Of a stretch of DNA of 64,000 bases, positions 20,401-27,474 are shown piece after piece. The DNA comes from Qipengyuania gaetbuli (GTDB taxonomy: Bacteria > Pseudomonadota > Alphaproteobacteria > Sphingomonadales > Sphingomonadaceae), in the NCBI RefSeq assembly GCF_020524765.1, contig NZ_JAIVLR010000002.1, forward strand, positions 336,501-400,500, written 5' to 3'. Position 1 is the first letter of the stretch. Every line of letters starts with the position of its first letter. The position numbers and the translations under genes are program-made. The notes under the pieces were generated by a model. It was not told the origin of the DNA. It saw nothing but the letters and a program-made list of their open reading frames with translations, and ran no database searches.

Positions 20401-21613
20401 CAATGCCAGCGGTTCGCTTGCCGAACCAAGGGTGCGGGGCACCGTGGCCAGCGATGACCTGCGGGTCCGCAGCGCCCTGTCCGGCACGGACATCAGCGCC
20501 GTGACCGTGCGCGGTTCTTTCGCCGGTTCGCGGCTTCGCCTTAGCCGCTTTGCCGGAGCGACCGCCAATGGCGGGACGGTTTCCGGAAGCGGTATCGTCG
20601 ATCTCGCAGGACTTGGCGAGCGTGTCGAAGGGCGTTTCGTCGAAATTCGCGGCCCGACGCTCGATTTGCGTGCTGCAGCCAGGAACGCCAAGCTGGTGGA
20701 AGCGAATGGGCTATCGGCGACGGTCACGGGACCGTTGCGCATCATCTCCAACGGGCTTGGCGGCACGATTGCAGGTCGTCTCCGCGTGGACCGGGCCAGC
20801 TGGCGCCTCGGAACGGCGGCCGATGACCTGCGCCTGCCGCGAATCAGCACGCGCGAGATCAACCTGCCTGCGGACAGGCGCCGCCGGGCGGCTTCCGCAA
20901 GGCCGTGGCGTTACCTGATCGACGCCAAGGCAGAGAGCCGGATCGATGTCGACGGCATGGGCCTCGACAGCGAGTGGCGCGGCGAAATCATCCTGCGCGG
21001 AACCACCGACGATCCGCGCATCGGCGGAACGGCCGAGGTCGTGCGCGGCGATTATACGTTCGCCGGTACGCGCTTCGAACTGACCCGCGGCGAGATCGAC
21101 TTCGACGAGAACGTGCCGATCAACCCGCGCCTCGACATCAGGGCCGAGACGGAGGCAGGCGACACCAACGTCATCGTCACGATCACCGGCAATGCCGTAC
21201 AGCCCGAAATCGCCTTTGCCTCCGACCCGTCACTGCCGGAAGAGGAGATCCTTGCGCGCCTGCTGTTCGGCGGTTCGATCACCACGCTGTCCGCCACCGA
21301 CGCCCTACAGCTCGGCGCGGCTGTCGCCAGCCTGCGCGGTGGCGGAGGCATGGACCCGATCAACCAGCTGCGTTCTGCCATCGGCCTCGATCGCCTGCGC
21401 ATCGTCAGCGCCGATCCGGCGCTTGGACGGGGCACGGGCATTGCGCTCGGCAAGAACATCGGCCGGCGCTTCTACGTCGAGATCATCACCGACGGGAAAG
21501 GCTACAGCGCCACCCAGGTCGAGTTCCGTGTCACGAGCTGGGTGTCGCTGCTGGCGAGTGTCTCGACCATCGGACGCGAGAGCGTCGTGGCCGAGATCAG
21601 TCGCGATTACTGA
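17417..21613 (+). CDS. tamB: Translocation and assembly module subunit TamB
   Basis: 1398 residues. One N-terminal membrane anchor (about 24-46, WTFGLLGAVVLLVVGAVLLL) followed by a very long beta-repeat periplasmic region of AsmA/TamB type and the C-terminal DUF490 domain (DFDENVPINPRLDIRAETEAGDTNVIVTITG, then GRGTGIALGKNIGRRFYVEI). TamB forms a hydrophobic groove spanning the periplasm and works with TamA in outer-membrane protein assembly or lipid transport. Start ATG 17417 overlaps the tamA stop; an internal GTG about 30 bases later is an alternative. Confidence 0.93.
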   Translation: MEEVAVSTEAPKRRSIAGRIARWTFGLLGAVVLLVVGAVLLLNTPIGERFLADRIARHVFPNGLNIAIGRIDGNIYGDAVLHDVRVSDPQGVFLTIPRAEIDWNPRGWLRNRLDIDSFVARRGNLTRIPEFLPSEDDGPVLPGFDIAIDRLEIDNLMLAPGIAGDASQRVDLAAEVQVRDRLLFVDGDAKLGTDDSLALLLHAEPDGDDFDLSADISASEGGAIAGILGVEGPYEARLRGDGTWSAWKGGLLVRSGGERIAALRIINREGVFGLLGKFDASDFVDGLPERALGNDTAIKAKLTIDDRKFDGRTILVGRGILLDGDGLLDLAENRVEDYRLAASLRDPALFDDGLRLNGTTVTATLNGAFDQLDIVHELRIGELVSGETRVASLRQQGTARYDGQTWTVPLAVTAGRVSTGNALVDPRLVDGVLRGQLALSGNRLVADDLTVAFRGLAANLALRGDLDAGRYQLRGPVRADGLVLDNVGRAGGTAMADFELFPGGWRLGADLDARVSPVTNATLANLAGSAIRVRGGIATGSGAALDFNRVRVSAEKLQMALNGSVSGGTTQLAGSGTHIEYGDFTVEARIADDGPTAQLVFARPFTGIENVRVAIAPSENGFAIDTQGDSVLGPFDGILALFAPANGPTRIDVERLTVSETSVSGGLTLVDGGVDGTLALTRGGLEGTIALAPQGGRQGLVIDLTARDASFGGDTSLTIARADIDVEGLLGEGNSSFSGTANAQGVQYGRLFIARLAAQGKVENGVGSVDARISGQRGVRFALDLKGRFQPDRIAVAAQGEFSGRSIYMPRRAYLTKMEDGGWRLSPTQLSYGDGGMVASGEFGGGNLALDVKLARMPLSLGDVALSDLGLGGTISGVVEYRSPAGGLPTGLARVKVDDLTRSGLVLSSKPMDLSLVARLETDSFEARAVMESDEIRRGRVQAYITGLPAEGDLTRRLRAGRLDGQLRFQGAAESLWRLAAVEAFDLTGPVSIAANASGSLAEPRVRGTVASDDLRVRSALSGTDISAVTVRGSFAGSRLRLSRFAGATANGGTVSGSGIVDLAGLGERVEGRFVEIRGPTLDLRAAARNAKLVEANGLSATVTGPLRIISNGLGGTIAGRLRVDRASWRLGTAADDLRLPRISTREINLPADRRRRAASARPWRYLIDAKAESRIDVDGMGLDSEWRGEIILRGTTDDPRIGGTAEVVRGDYTFAGTRFELTRGEIDFDENVPINPRLDIRAETEAGDTNVIVTITGNAVQPEIAFASDPSLPEEEILARLLFGGSITTLSATDALQLGAAVASLRGGGGMDPINQLRSAIGLDRLRIVSADPALGRGTGIALGKNIGRRFYVEIITDGKGYSATQVEFRVTSWVSLLASVSTIGRESVVAEISRDY

Positions 21614-22170
21614 GGCTGGAGAACAGCCCCGATCGGAATGACGACGCCGTTCGATGCGGCGACCGCCTTGCCCGAGAACTGCGCGCTTGCACCGTCCTCG
21701 CGCGTGACAGTGATCGTTTCGCCGTCCTTGGTGAAGGTCACATCGTCTCCGCCGAGCGTGGTCATGGTCACTGCGCCATCCTTGGCATCGATCGCCGTGG
21801 CGATGTCTTCGGGCTGCAGATAGCCCGGCAGGATGTGATTGCGCAGTACGCCGACCAGGATCGGCTTCTGCTCCTCGGTCATGAGCGCCTGCCCGGCCTC
21901 ACCGAGAGCCGCGAAGGCCTCGTCGCTCGGGGCGAGCAGCGTGTAGCTGCCGACGCCGTCGAACACGGTGTTGAGATCGGCGGTCACGATTGCCGAGTTC
22001 ACGGTCGACAGCTCGGGCAGCTTGCCAAGGGCGGCGGCCAGCGTTTCCGTCTCGTCGATCTGCGTCGACCCATCGGCGGCATCGGTTTCCGCGCCGCTGC
22101 CGCAGGCGGAGAGGGCGACCAGTCCCACGATTGCGAAGGCGTGGGCGAAGGGCTTGTTCTTTGTCAGCAT
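21607..22170 (-). CDS. FAS1 (fasciclin) domain lipoprotein
   Basis: 187 residues. Signal sequence with lipobox LVALSAC, so probably lipid-anchored. One FAS1 domain at about 42-185: LAAALGKLPELSTVNSAI, the H1 motif YTLLAPSDEAFAAL, and the H2-region VLRNHILPGYLQPEDI, ending with ASNGVVIPIGAVLQPQ. FAS1 domains mediate adhesion in secreted proteins. Follows the Gly/Asn-rich gene by 13 bases, suggesting one transcript, and overlaps the end of tamB by 7 bases tail to tail. Confidence 0.9.
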   Translation of the reverse strand: MLTKNKPFAHAFAIVGLVALSACGSGAETDAADGSTQIDETETLAAALGKLPELSTVNSAIVTADLNTVFDGVGSYTLLAPSDEAFAALGEAGQALMTEEQKPILVGVLRNHILPGYLQPEDIATAIDAKDGAVTMTTLGGDDVTFTKDGETITVTREDGASAQFSGKAVAASNGVVIPIGAVLQPQ

Positions 22171-22183
22171 TGCTCGCGTCTCC

Positions 22184-23188
22184 TCAGATCAGCAGGTCGA
22201 TGGCAGCAGCCACGAGCTGCGTTTCCGGGTCGATGCGGTACACATACCCGTCCGAATAGCGGTAATAGGCATCCGGCGTGTCGTAATACCGGTCACGATA
22301 GGGCGCGGGGACGTTGTAGACGTCATAGCCCTGCGGCACCGGCTGGCCGACGGCGAACTCGTCACCGGTAATTAGGGCTGCAATCGACATGATCGCCGCA
22401 TCTTCGGGATCGACCCGGTAGATCACATTATCGGCATAGCGATAGCGGTCGGGCCCGCCGAGACCGTAATAGTCGACGTAATAGTCGGGCACCTGATAGC
22501 TGGTGTAGCCGACCGGCCAGAGATTGCCGACGCCCAGCGCGCCGCCGAGCAGCGGGATCCAGCCGGAAATGCCGTCATTGCCGTACCGCACCAGATAGCC
22601 GTCCCGATAATAGTAGTCGCCGCGGCCATAGCTGGTGAGGCCGAACAGGCTCGGGCGATAGTCCACGCCGAACAGGCTGCGGCGATAATCGTCCTTGAGC
22701 TGGCCCGGCGGGTTGCAGCCATTGCGCTTCTTGGCGAGGCCCGGAGGACAGCCGTCGATCAGGCCTCGCTCACGGTCGCCGGCCAGCCAGAAGCCGCCGC
22801 CGTCGTAGCGCACGTTCACGCCCCGCGCATCGCGTCCGCGGTCGTCGTAGCGCACACGCACATCGTTGCGGTCGTTTCCGTTGCCGTTTCCATTGCCGCG
22901 GCGTTCGACGACACGGTCATTGCCGTTGCCGTTACCGCGGTTGGCATTGCCGGCCTGTGCGGGACGGCGGTCATTGCCGCGTTCCGCCTTGGCGTTGCCG
23001 TTCCCGTTTCCGCGCGCTTCATTGCGCTGCGGACCGCGATCGGCCTTGGCATTGCCGTTACCCTTGGCCTGGGCAGCGGCCGGCTTGTCGCCGCCATTGC
23101 CCTTGCCGTTTCCATTACCGTTTCCTTGTGCCGCAGCCCCGCTCGCTGCAAGGGCGAGCGCGGCAGCACCTGCTAGTAGAACTCGCAT
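22184..23188 (-). CDS. Secreted Gly/Asn-rich protein with duplicated Tyr-rich module, function unknown
   Basis: 334 residues. Signal peptide MRVLLAGAAALALAASGAAA, then a low-complexity GNGNGNGKGNGG-type region rich in Gly, Asn, Lys and Arg (about 21-120). The C-terminal half carries a tandem duplication of about 43 residues: YQVPDYYVDYY...YADNVIYRVDPED...ALI and YNVPAPYRDRYY...YSDGYVYRIDPET...LLI. A further RYDGGGFWLAGDRERG and WIPLLGGAL segment precedes them. I recognise no named family. The positively charged, flexible N-terminal region suggests binding to anionic surface polymers (inference). Upstream partner of the FAS1 lipoprotein. Confidence 0.75.
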   Translation of the reverse strand: MRVLLAGAAALALAASGAAAQGNGNGNGKGNGGDKPAAAQAKGNGNAKADRGPQRNEARGNGNGNAKAERGNDRRPAQAGNANRGNGNGNDRVVERRGNGNGNGNDRNDVRVRYDDRGRDARGVNVRYDGGGFWLAGDRERGLIDGCPPGLAKKRNGCNPPGQLKDDYRRSLFGVDYRPSLFGLTSYGRGDYYYRDGYLVRYGNDGISGWIPLLGGALGVGNLWPVGYTSYQVPDYYVDYYGLGGPDRYRYADNVIYRVDPEDAAIMSIAALITGDEFAVGQPVPQGYDVYNVPAPYRDRYYDTPDAYYRYSDGYVYRIDPETQLVAAAIDLLI

Positions 23189-23274
23189 TTGTTAACTCCT
23201 TTGCCTCGGGTAACGGGCCTTGTCCGATTCGGGTTCCGGTTAAGCTGCTGGCAAGGTTGGTAAACCGTCTCGCC

Positions 23275-23871
23275 TCAGGAACGGTATAGCCGCGCTTCCT
23301 CGTTACGCCGCCGCACGAGGCCCTTGAGAACGCGGCCGCCTGCGTATTTCCACCTCGCGAACTCGTTGGCCGCATCCGCATGCCGGCCGGCGCGGTGGAG
23401 GCGGGTCAGGCTGGCGCGGCGGATGGCCCCGGTGTTGTAGTGGAAGCTGACGAGCGCATCGAACTGCGCCTGCGTGGTCGGGACATCGCCGATGGCTTCC
23501 CGCACGTCGGCGGCATGGCGCTGCAGGTCGGCCTCGAGCCGCGCATCGCATTGCTCGCGGGTCCAGACGGTGGCCGGGCCGATATCCGGCCCCGTGGCGC
23601 CCCAGCCGATGGTCCAGGGCGCTTCTCCGGTGCCCGGATCGGGATAGGCTTCGACCAGCCCGTCGGGCCGCAGCCGCGCGCATCCCTCGAACCGCTTCAC
23701 CAGTTGGATGCCTGCAGGCGAGACACCACAGGATGGAACGGATGGAACACGGTCTTGGGGAAGAATTCCTCCCGCCTCGTCGAGCACGCGGTCGAGCGCC
23801 TCGACCTCGCTCTGGCGAAAGCCTCTGCCGAGCAGGCGGCGGACGTGGTCGAAGATGGTCTTGCGGTTCAT
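23275..23871 (-). CDS. GH24 lysozyme (phage-type endolysin)
   Basis: 198 residues. Peptidoglycan muramidase of the lambda/T4-type lysozyme family. After a helical N-terminal segment (1-45) the catalytic triad is visible: E62 in KRFEGCARL, D78 in AYPDPG, and T87 in APWTIGWGATG, followed by the FDALVSFHYNTG helix and WKYAGGRVLKGLVRRRNEEARLY, the typical C-terminus. No signal peptide. Start at ATG 23871 because upstream residues do not resemble the family. No holin, spanin or other phage genes are nearby, so it looks domesticated or a lone remnant. Confidence 0.9.
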   Translation of the reverse strand: MNRKTIFDHVRRLLGRGFRQSEVEALDRVLDEAGGILPQDRVPSVPSCGVSPAGIQLVKRFEGCARLRPDGLVEAYPDPGTGEAPWTIGWGATGPDIGPATVWTREQCDARLEADLQRHAADVREAIGDVPTTQAQFDALVSFHYNTGAIRRASLTRLHRAGRHADAANEFARWKYAGGRVLKGLVRRRNEEARLYRS

Positions 23872-23966
23872 GGATCGGCACCTCGTGTGGAAAATCGAGG
23901 CGGGGGAATTAGGCCCAAGGCGTGCGAGTAGGAAAACCAAAACGCATGGGCACTGCAATCCGACGC

Positions 23967-24000
23967 AAAAGGGCGCCCGGATCGCTCCGGACGCCCTTTT
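23967..24000. terminator. Rho-independent terminator, downstream of glnA
   Basis: Arms AAAAGGGCG-C-CCGGA and TCCGG-A-CGCCCTTTT with one mismatch and a four-base TCGC loop, flanked by A and T tracts so it can act in either direction. It lies about 75 bases past the glnA stop and ahead of the lysozyme gene on the same strand. Confidence 0.75.
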
Positions 24001-24006
24001 ATTGTT

Positions 24007-24067
24007 GCCCTACCGCTTCGCTGCTTGAGGGCGTCTTGTCGGCCCTACTGCTTCGCTGCTTGAGGGC
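24007..24067. repeat. Two direct copies of a 26-base repeat after glnA
   Basis: Copies at 24007-24032 and 24042-24067 differ at one position (TACCG versus TACTG) and start 35 bases apart. Each begins GCCCT and ends AGGGC, so each copy can fold into a small stem. They lie between the glnA stop and its terminator, inside the transcribed 3' region. Only two copies are visible. Confidence 0.7.
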
Positions 24068-24075
24068 TGCAGTGC

Positions 24076-25485
24076 TTACGCGCTGTAGTACATGTCGAAT
24101 TCGGCCGGGCAGGGCGTCGTTTCGACACGCAGGACTTCTTCCCACTTCAGTTCGGCATAGGCGTCGATCTGGTCCTTGGTGAAGACATCGCCCTTGAGCA
24201 GGAACTCGTGGTCGGCTTCGAGCGATTCCAGCGCTTCGCGCAAGCTGCCGCACACGGTCGGCACGTCGGCCAGTTCGGCCGGCGGCAGGTCGTAGAGGTT
24301 CTTGTCCATGGCTTCGCCCGGGTGGATCTTGTTCTGGATCCCGTCGAGGCCGGCCATCAGCAGCGCGGCATAGGCGAGGTAGGGGTTGGCCATCGCGTCG
24401 GGGAAGCGGAATTCAACGCGCTTCGCCTTGTCGCCCGTGCCGTAGGGAATACGGCACGATGCCGAGCGGTTGCGGGCCGAATAGGCCAGCAGCACCGGCG
24501 CTTCGAAGCCCGGCACCAGGCGCTTGTAGCTGTTGGTGGTCGGGTTGGTGAAGGCGTTGAGGGCCTTGGCGTGCTTGATCACGCCGCCGATGAAATAGAG
24601 GCAGTTTTCCGACAGGCCGCCGTACTGGTTGCCGGCGAAGGTCGGCTTCCCGTTGTCCCAGATCGACATGTGGGTGTGCATGCCGCTGCCGTTATCCGCC
24701 TTGATCGGCTTGGGCATGAAGGTCGCGGTCTTGCCGTAGATGTGGGCGACCTGGTGCACGACATACTTGTAGATCTGCATGTTGTCGGCGGTTTCGACCA
24801 GAGTACCGAAGGTGAGGCCGAGTTCGTGCTGCGCTGCGGCCACCTCGTGGTGGTGCTTGTCGCAGTTGAGGCCCATTTCGATCATGGTCGAGACCATTTC
24901 GCCGCGGATGTCGACGGCGCTGTCGACCGGGGCCACGGGGAAGTAGCCGCCCTTGGCGCGCGGACGGTGAGCGAGGTTGCCGCTCTCGTATTCCTTGCCG
25001 GTGTTGGTCGGCAGTTCGATGTCGTCGATGGCGTAGCCCGAGCCGGCATAGCCGTCTTCGAAGCGGACATCGTCGAACATGAAGAATTCGGCTTCGGGGC
25101 CGACGTAGATGGTGTCGCCGATGCCGGTCGACTTGAGGAAGGCTTCGGCGCGCTTGGCGGTGGTGCGCGGGTCACGGGCATACCATTCGCCGGTCGAGGG
25201 TTCGACGATGTCGCAGAAGATGATCATCATCGGCTCGGCGCTGAACGGGTCGATGTAGACGCGCTCGAGGTCGGGCTTCAGGATCATGTCGGATTCGTTG
25301 ATGACCTTCCAGCCGGCGATCGACGAACCGTCGAACATCAGGCCGTCCTCGAACTCGTCCTCGCCCAGGATCTTGGCGACCATGGTCAGGTGCTGCCACT
25401 TGCCCTTGGGATCGGTGAAGCGCAGGTCGACCCACTCGATACCTTCGTCCTTGATGCGCTTGAGGACGTCCTTAGCACTAGCCAT
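24076..25485 (-). CDS. glnA: Glutamine synthetase, type I
   Basis: 469 residues. Makes glutamine from glutamate, ammonia and ATP; dodecameric GSI-beta type. Shown by the beta-grasp [12 protein letters not shown], the metal-site [13 protein letters not shown], the ATP-loop [17 protein letters not shown], and the adenylylation site [18 protein letters not shown] with Tyr398, so control by GlnE adenylyltransferase is expected. Directly follows glnB by 59 bases, with which it is probably co-transcribed from the sigma-54 promoter upstream. Confidence 0.97.
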   Translation of the reverse strand: MASAKDVLKRIKDEGIEWVDLRFTDPKGKWQHLTMVAKILGEDEFEDGLMFDGSSIAGWKVINESDMILKPDLERVYIDPFSAEPMMIIFCDIVEPSTGEWYARDPRTTAKRAEAFLKSTGIGDTIYVGPEAEFFMFDDVRFEDGYAGSGYAIDDIELPTNTGKEYESGNLAHRPRAKGGYFPVAPVDSAVDIRGEMVSTMIEMGLNCDKHHHEVAAAQHELGLTFGTLVETADNMQIYKYVVHQVAHIYGKTATFMPKPIKADNGSGMHTHMSIWDNGKPTFAGNQYGGLSENCLYFIGGVIKHAKALNAFTNPTTNSYKRLVPGFEAPVLLAYSARNRSASCRIPYGTGDKAKRVEFRFPDAMANPYLAYAALLMAGLDGIQNKIHPGEAMDKNLYDLPPAELADVPTVCGSLREALESLEADHEFLLKGDVFTKDQIDAYAELKWEEVLRVETTPCPAEFDMYYSA

Positions 25486-25518
25486 TGTATTGCCTCCGTA
25501 TGGGGTAGTTCGTGTTGC

Positions 25519-25537
25519 GCCCGGCGGATTGCCGGGC
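25519..25537. repeat. Stem-loop between glnB and glnA
   Basis: Perfect 7-base stem GCCCGGC / GCCGGGC with a five-base loop in the 59-base glnB-glnA gap. No T-run follows on the transcribed strand, so it is unlikely to terminate. An RNA-stabilising or processing element, or partial attenuator, is possible. Confidence 0.45.
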
Positions 25538-25544
25538 AGGTAGC

Positions 25545-26027
<483 letters not shown>

Positions 26028-26031
26028 TTAG

Positions 26032-26046
26032 GCAAGGGTTTTGCCA
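26032..26046 (-). promoter_or_regulatory. Candidate sigma-54 promoter for glnB-glnA
   Basis: Reading leftward the sequence is TGGCAAAACCCTTGC. The invariant GG and GC dinucleotides are at exact sigma-54 spacing (TGGCA-N6-TTGC). It lies about 150 bases before the glnB GTG and is the expected promoter type for nitrogen-regulated glnBA in proteobacteria. Confidence 0.6.
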
Positions 26047-26104
26047 AGACTGCGCAATCGGGGCTGATTTGCGCGCTGCCGCTGCCTAAAGCGCAGTCGG
26101 GTGG

Positions 26105-26121
26105 TGCCTAAATTTTAGGCA
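26105..26121. promoter_or_regulatory. 17-base palindrome upstream of the glnB promoter, possible activator site
   Basis: TGCCTAAATTTTAGGCA is a perfect palindrome with 8-base arms around a central T, centred about 75 bases upstream of the sigma-54 element, right where an NtrC-type enhancer could sit. Two more half sites occur nearby: TGCCTAAA at 26083-26090 and TTTAGGCA at 26027-26034, the latter overlapping the -12 element. Whether NtrC itself recognises this sequence is not known; its enteric site is different (TGCACCA-type). Confidence 0.5.
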
Positions 26122-26124
26122 GGG

Positions 26125-27051
26125 CTAAAGTTGCAGGCCGGCGGTTTCGGGAAGGCCGCATAGCAGGTTGAGGTTCTGCACCGCAGCCCCGCTCGCACCC
26201 TTGCCGAGATTGTCGAGCCGCGCGACCAGCCGCGCGTTCCAGCCGCCCTCATTGCCGAACACCGCAAGCTCGATCCCGTCCCACGGCGCGGCATCCTGTT
26301 CCAGCAGCAGTTCGCCCGGCACCCCCGCCTCGCGGACGGTCACGACCTCGGATCCGGCGTAGAACGCCCGCAGCGCATCGCGCAGGGCATCGGCGCCGGG
26401 ATCGGTGGCCATTGCGCCGAGATGTAGCGGGACTTCCACGATCATGCCGCGATAGGCGGGGACCACGGCAGGGGCGAAGATCACGGGATGCTCGAGCCCG
26501 GCGTGGCGCTTCATTTCGGGCAGGTGCTTGTGCGCCATGTCGTAGCCATAGGCGCGGAAGGCGGGCGCGCCTCCGGCCTCGAAGCGTTCGATCAGCGCCT
26601 TGCCGCCGCCCGAATATCCGCTGACGGCATTGACCGTATAGGGCCAGTCGGCGGGCAGCAGGCCCTCGCGCACCAGCGGCGCGACAAGGGCGAGGAAGCC
26701 CGTGGGGTAGCAGCCCGGATTGCTGATCCGGCGAGCGTCGGCCACGCGGTCGGCGCCGACCAGCTCGGGAAAGCCGTAGCACCAGCCCTCGGCCGTGCGA
26801 TGCGCGGACGATGCGTCGATCACCCGCGTGCCGCTGGCCGGATCGATCAGCCCGACTGCTTCGCGCGCGGCATCGTCGGGCAGGCAGAGGATGGCGACAT
26901 CGGCCTCGTTAAGCGCCTCGCGGCGGGCGGAGGCGTCCTTGCGGCGTTCGTTGTCGAGTGTGATCAACGCGAATTCGCTGCGGCCTTCCAGCCGTGCGGC
27001 GATTTCGAGGCCGGTGGTCCCGGCCGCGCCGTCGATAAAGACCTTATGCAC
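26125..27051 (-). CDS. argC: N-acetyl-gamma-glutamyl-phosphate reductase, short (type 2) form
   Basis: 308 residues. NADPH-dependent third step of arginine synthesis. N-terminal Rossmann start VFIDGAAGTTGLEIAARL, DASSAHRTAEGWCYGFPEL, and catalytic C114 in SNPGCYPTGFLAL, followed by HKHLPEMKRHAG with the active-site His. Lacks the inserts of the longer type 1 enzyme. GTG start at 27051 overlaps the end of the SH3-protein gene by 8 bases, so the two are coupled. Confidence 0.95.
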   Translation of the reverse strand: MHKVFIDGAAGTTGLEIAARLEGRSEFALITLDNERRKDASARREALNEADVAILCLPDDAAREAVGLIDPASGTRVIDASSAHRTAEGWCYGFPELVGADRVADARRISNPGCYPTGFLALVAPLVREGLLPADWPYTVNAVSGYSGGGKALIERFEAGGAPAFRAYGYDMAHKHLPEMKRHAGLEHPVIFAPAVVPAYRGMIVEVPLHLGAMATDPGADALRDALRAFYAGSEVVTVREAGVPGELLLEQDAAPWDGIELAVFGNEGGWNARLVARLDNLGKGASGAAVQNLNLLCGLPETAGLQL

Positions 27052-27412
27052 CGCTTTCGGCAGCCAGCGCGGCGATGTGGACGTAGCCGCTCGGCCCGTC
27101 CGGTCCGACCGCGATCCACGCCCAGTTGCCGGCAATGTCGAGCAGTTCGACGTCGCTGCCGGCGGACAGCGTTGCGCCATTGTCGGCATCGTCGCGCATG
27201 CCCACTTTCAGGACGACGTCGGCATCGCCGACCCGGCGTTTCACGGGAACGACATAATGCGCTGCCAGATAGCGTCCGGCGAGCGCGATATGCGCCAGAT
27301 CTCCGCGCAGCGGCAGCGTCCCGGGCGCAGGCCGGGTGACCGGACCTTTCAGTCCGACGATGCCTTCGGGCAGGGAATAGCTGGTATGCTCGCTCACGAA
27401 ACCGGATGTCAT
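27044..27412 (-). CDS. SH3-domain protein
   Basis: 122 residues. Starts MTSGFVSEHTSYSLPEGIVG and ends in a bacterial SH3-like fold (residues about 65-118: ADVVLKVGMRDDADNGATLSAGSDVELLDIAGNWAWIAVGPDGPSGYVHIAAL). No signal peptide and no catalytic domain. Resembles the SH3 half of NlpC/P60-type proteins without the peptidase. Translationally coupled to argC, a pairing with no obvious functional logic. Function unknown. Confidence 0.7.
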   Translation of the reverse strand: MTSGFVSEHTSYSLPEGIVGLKGPVTRPAPGTLPLRGDLAHIALAGRYLAAHYVVPVKRRVGDADVVLKVGMRDDADNGATLSAGSDVELLDIAGNWAWIAVGPDGPSGYVHIAALAAESGA

Positions 27413-27474
27413 GCTATTGGATACAAGCCCGCGCGCTTAGCCGCGCTTGGCCATTCCCGCAAGACGGCTGCCCC

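Noticed and set aside
22866-23188. Repetitive DNA that looks like a minisatellite or degenerate CRISPR
   Set aside because: The repeats are short, irregular Gly/Asn codons inside the signal-peptide-bearing secreted protein gene; no spacers of fixed length.
23275-23871. Prophage remnant
   Set aside because: No capsid, tail, integrase, holin or att-like repeats accompany the lysozyme gene, and composition matches the surroundings.
24007-24067. CRISPR array
   Set aside because: Only two copies, with a 9-base gap between them, and no cas genes in the window.
25519-25537. Terminator between glnB and glnA
   Set aside because: The stem is perfect but no T-run follows in the direction of transcription, and the two genes are expected to be co-transcribed.
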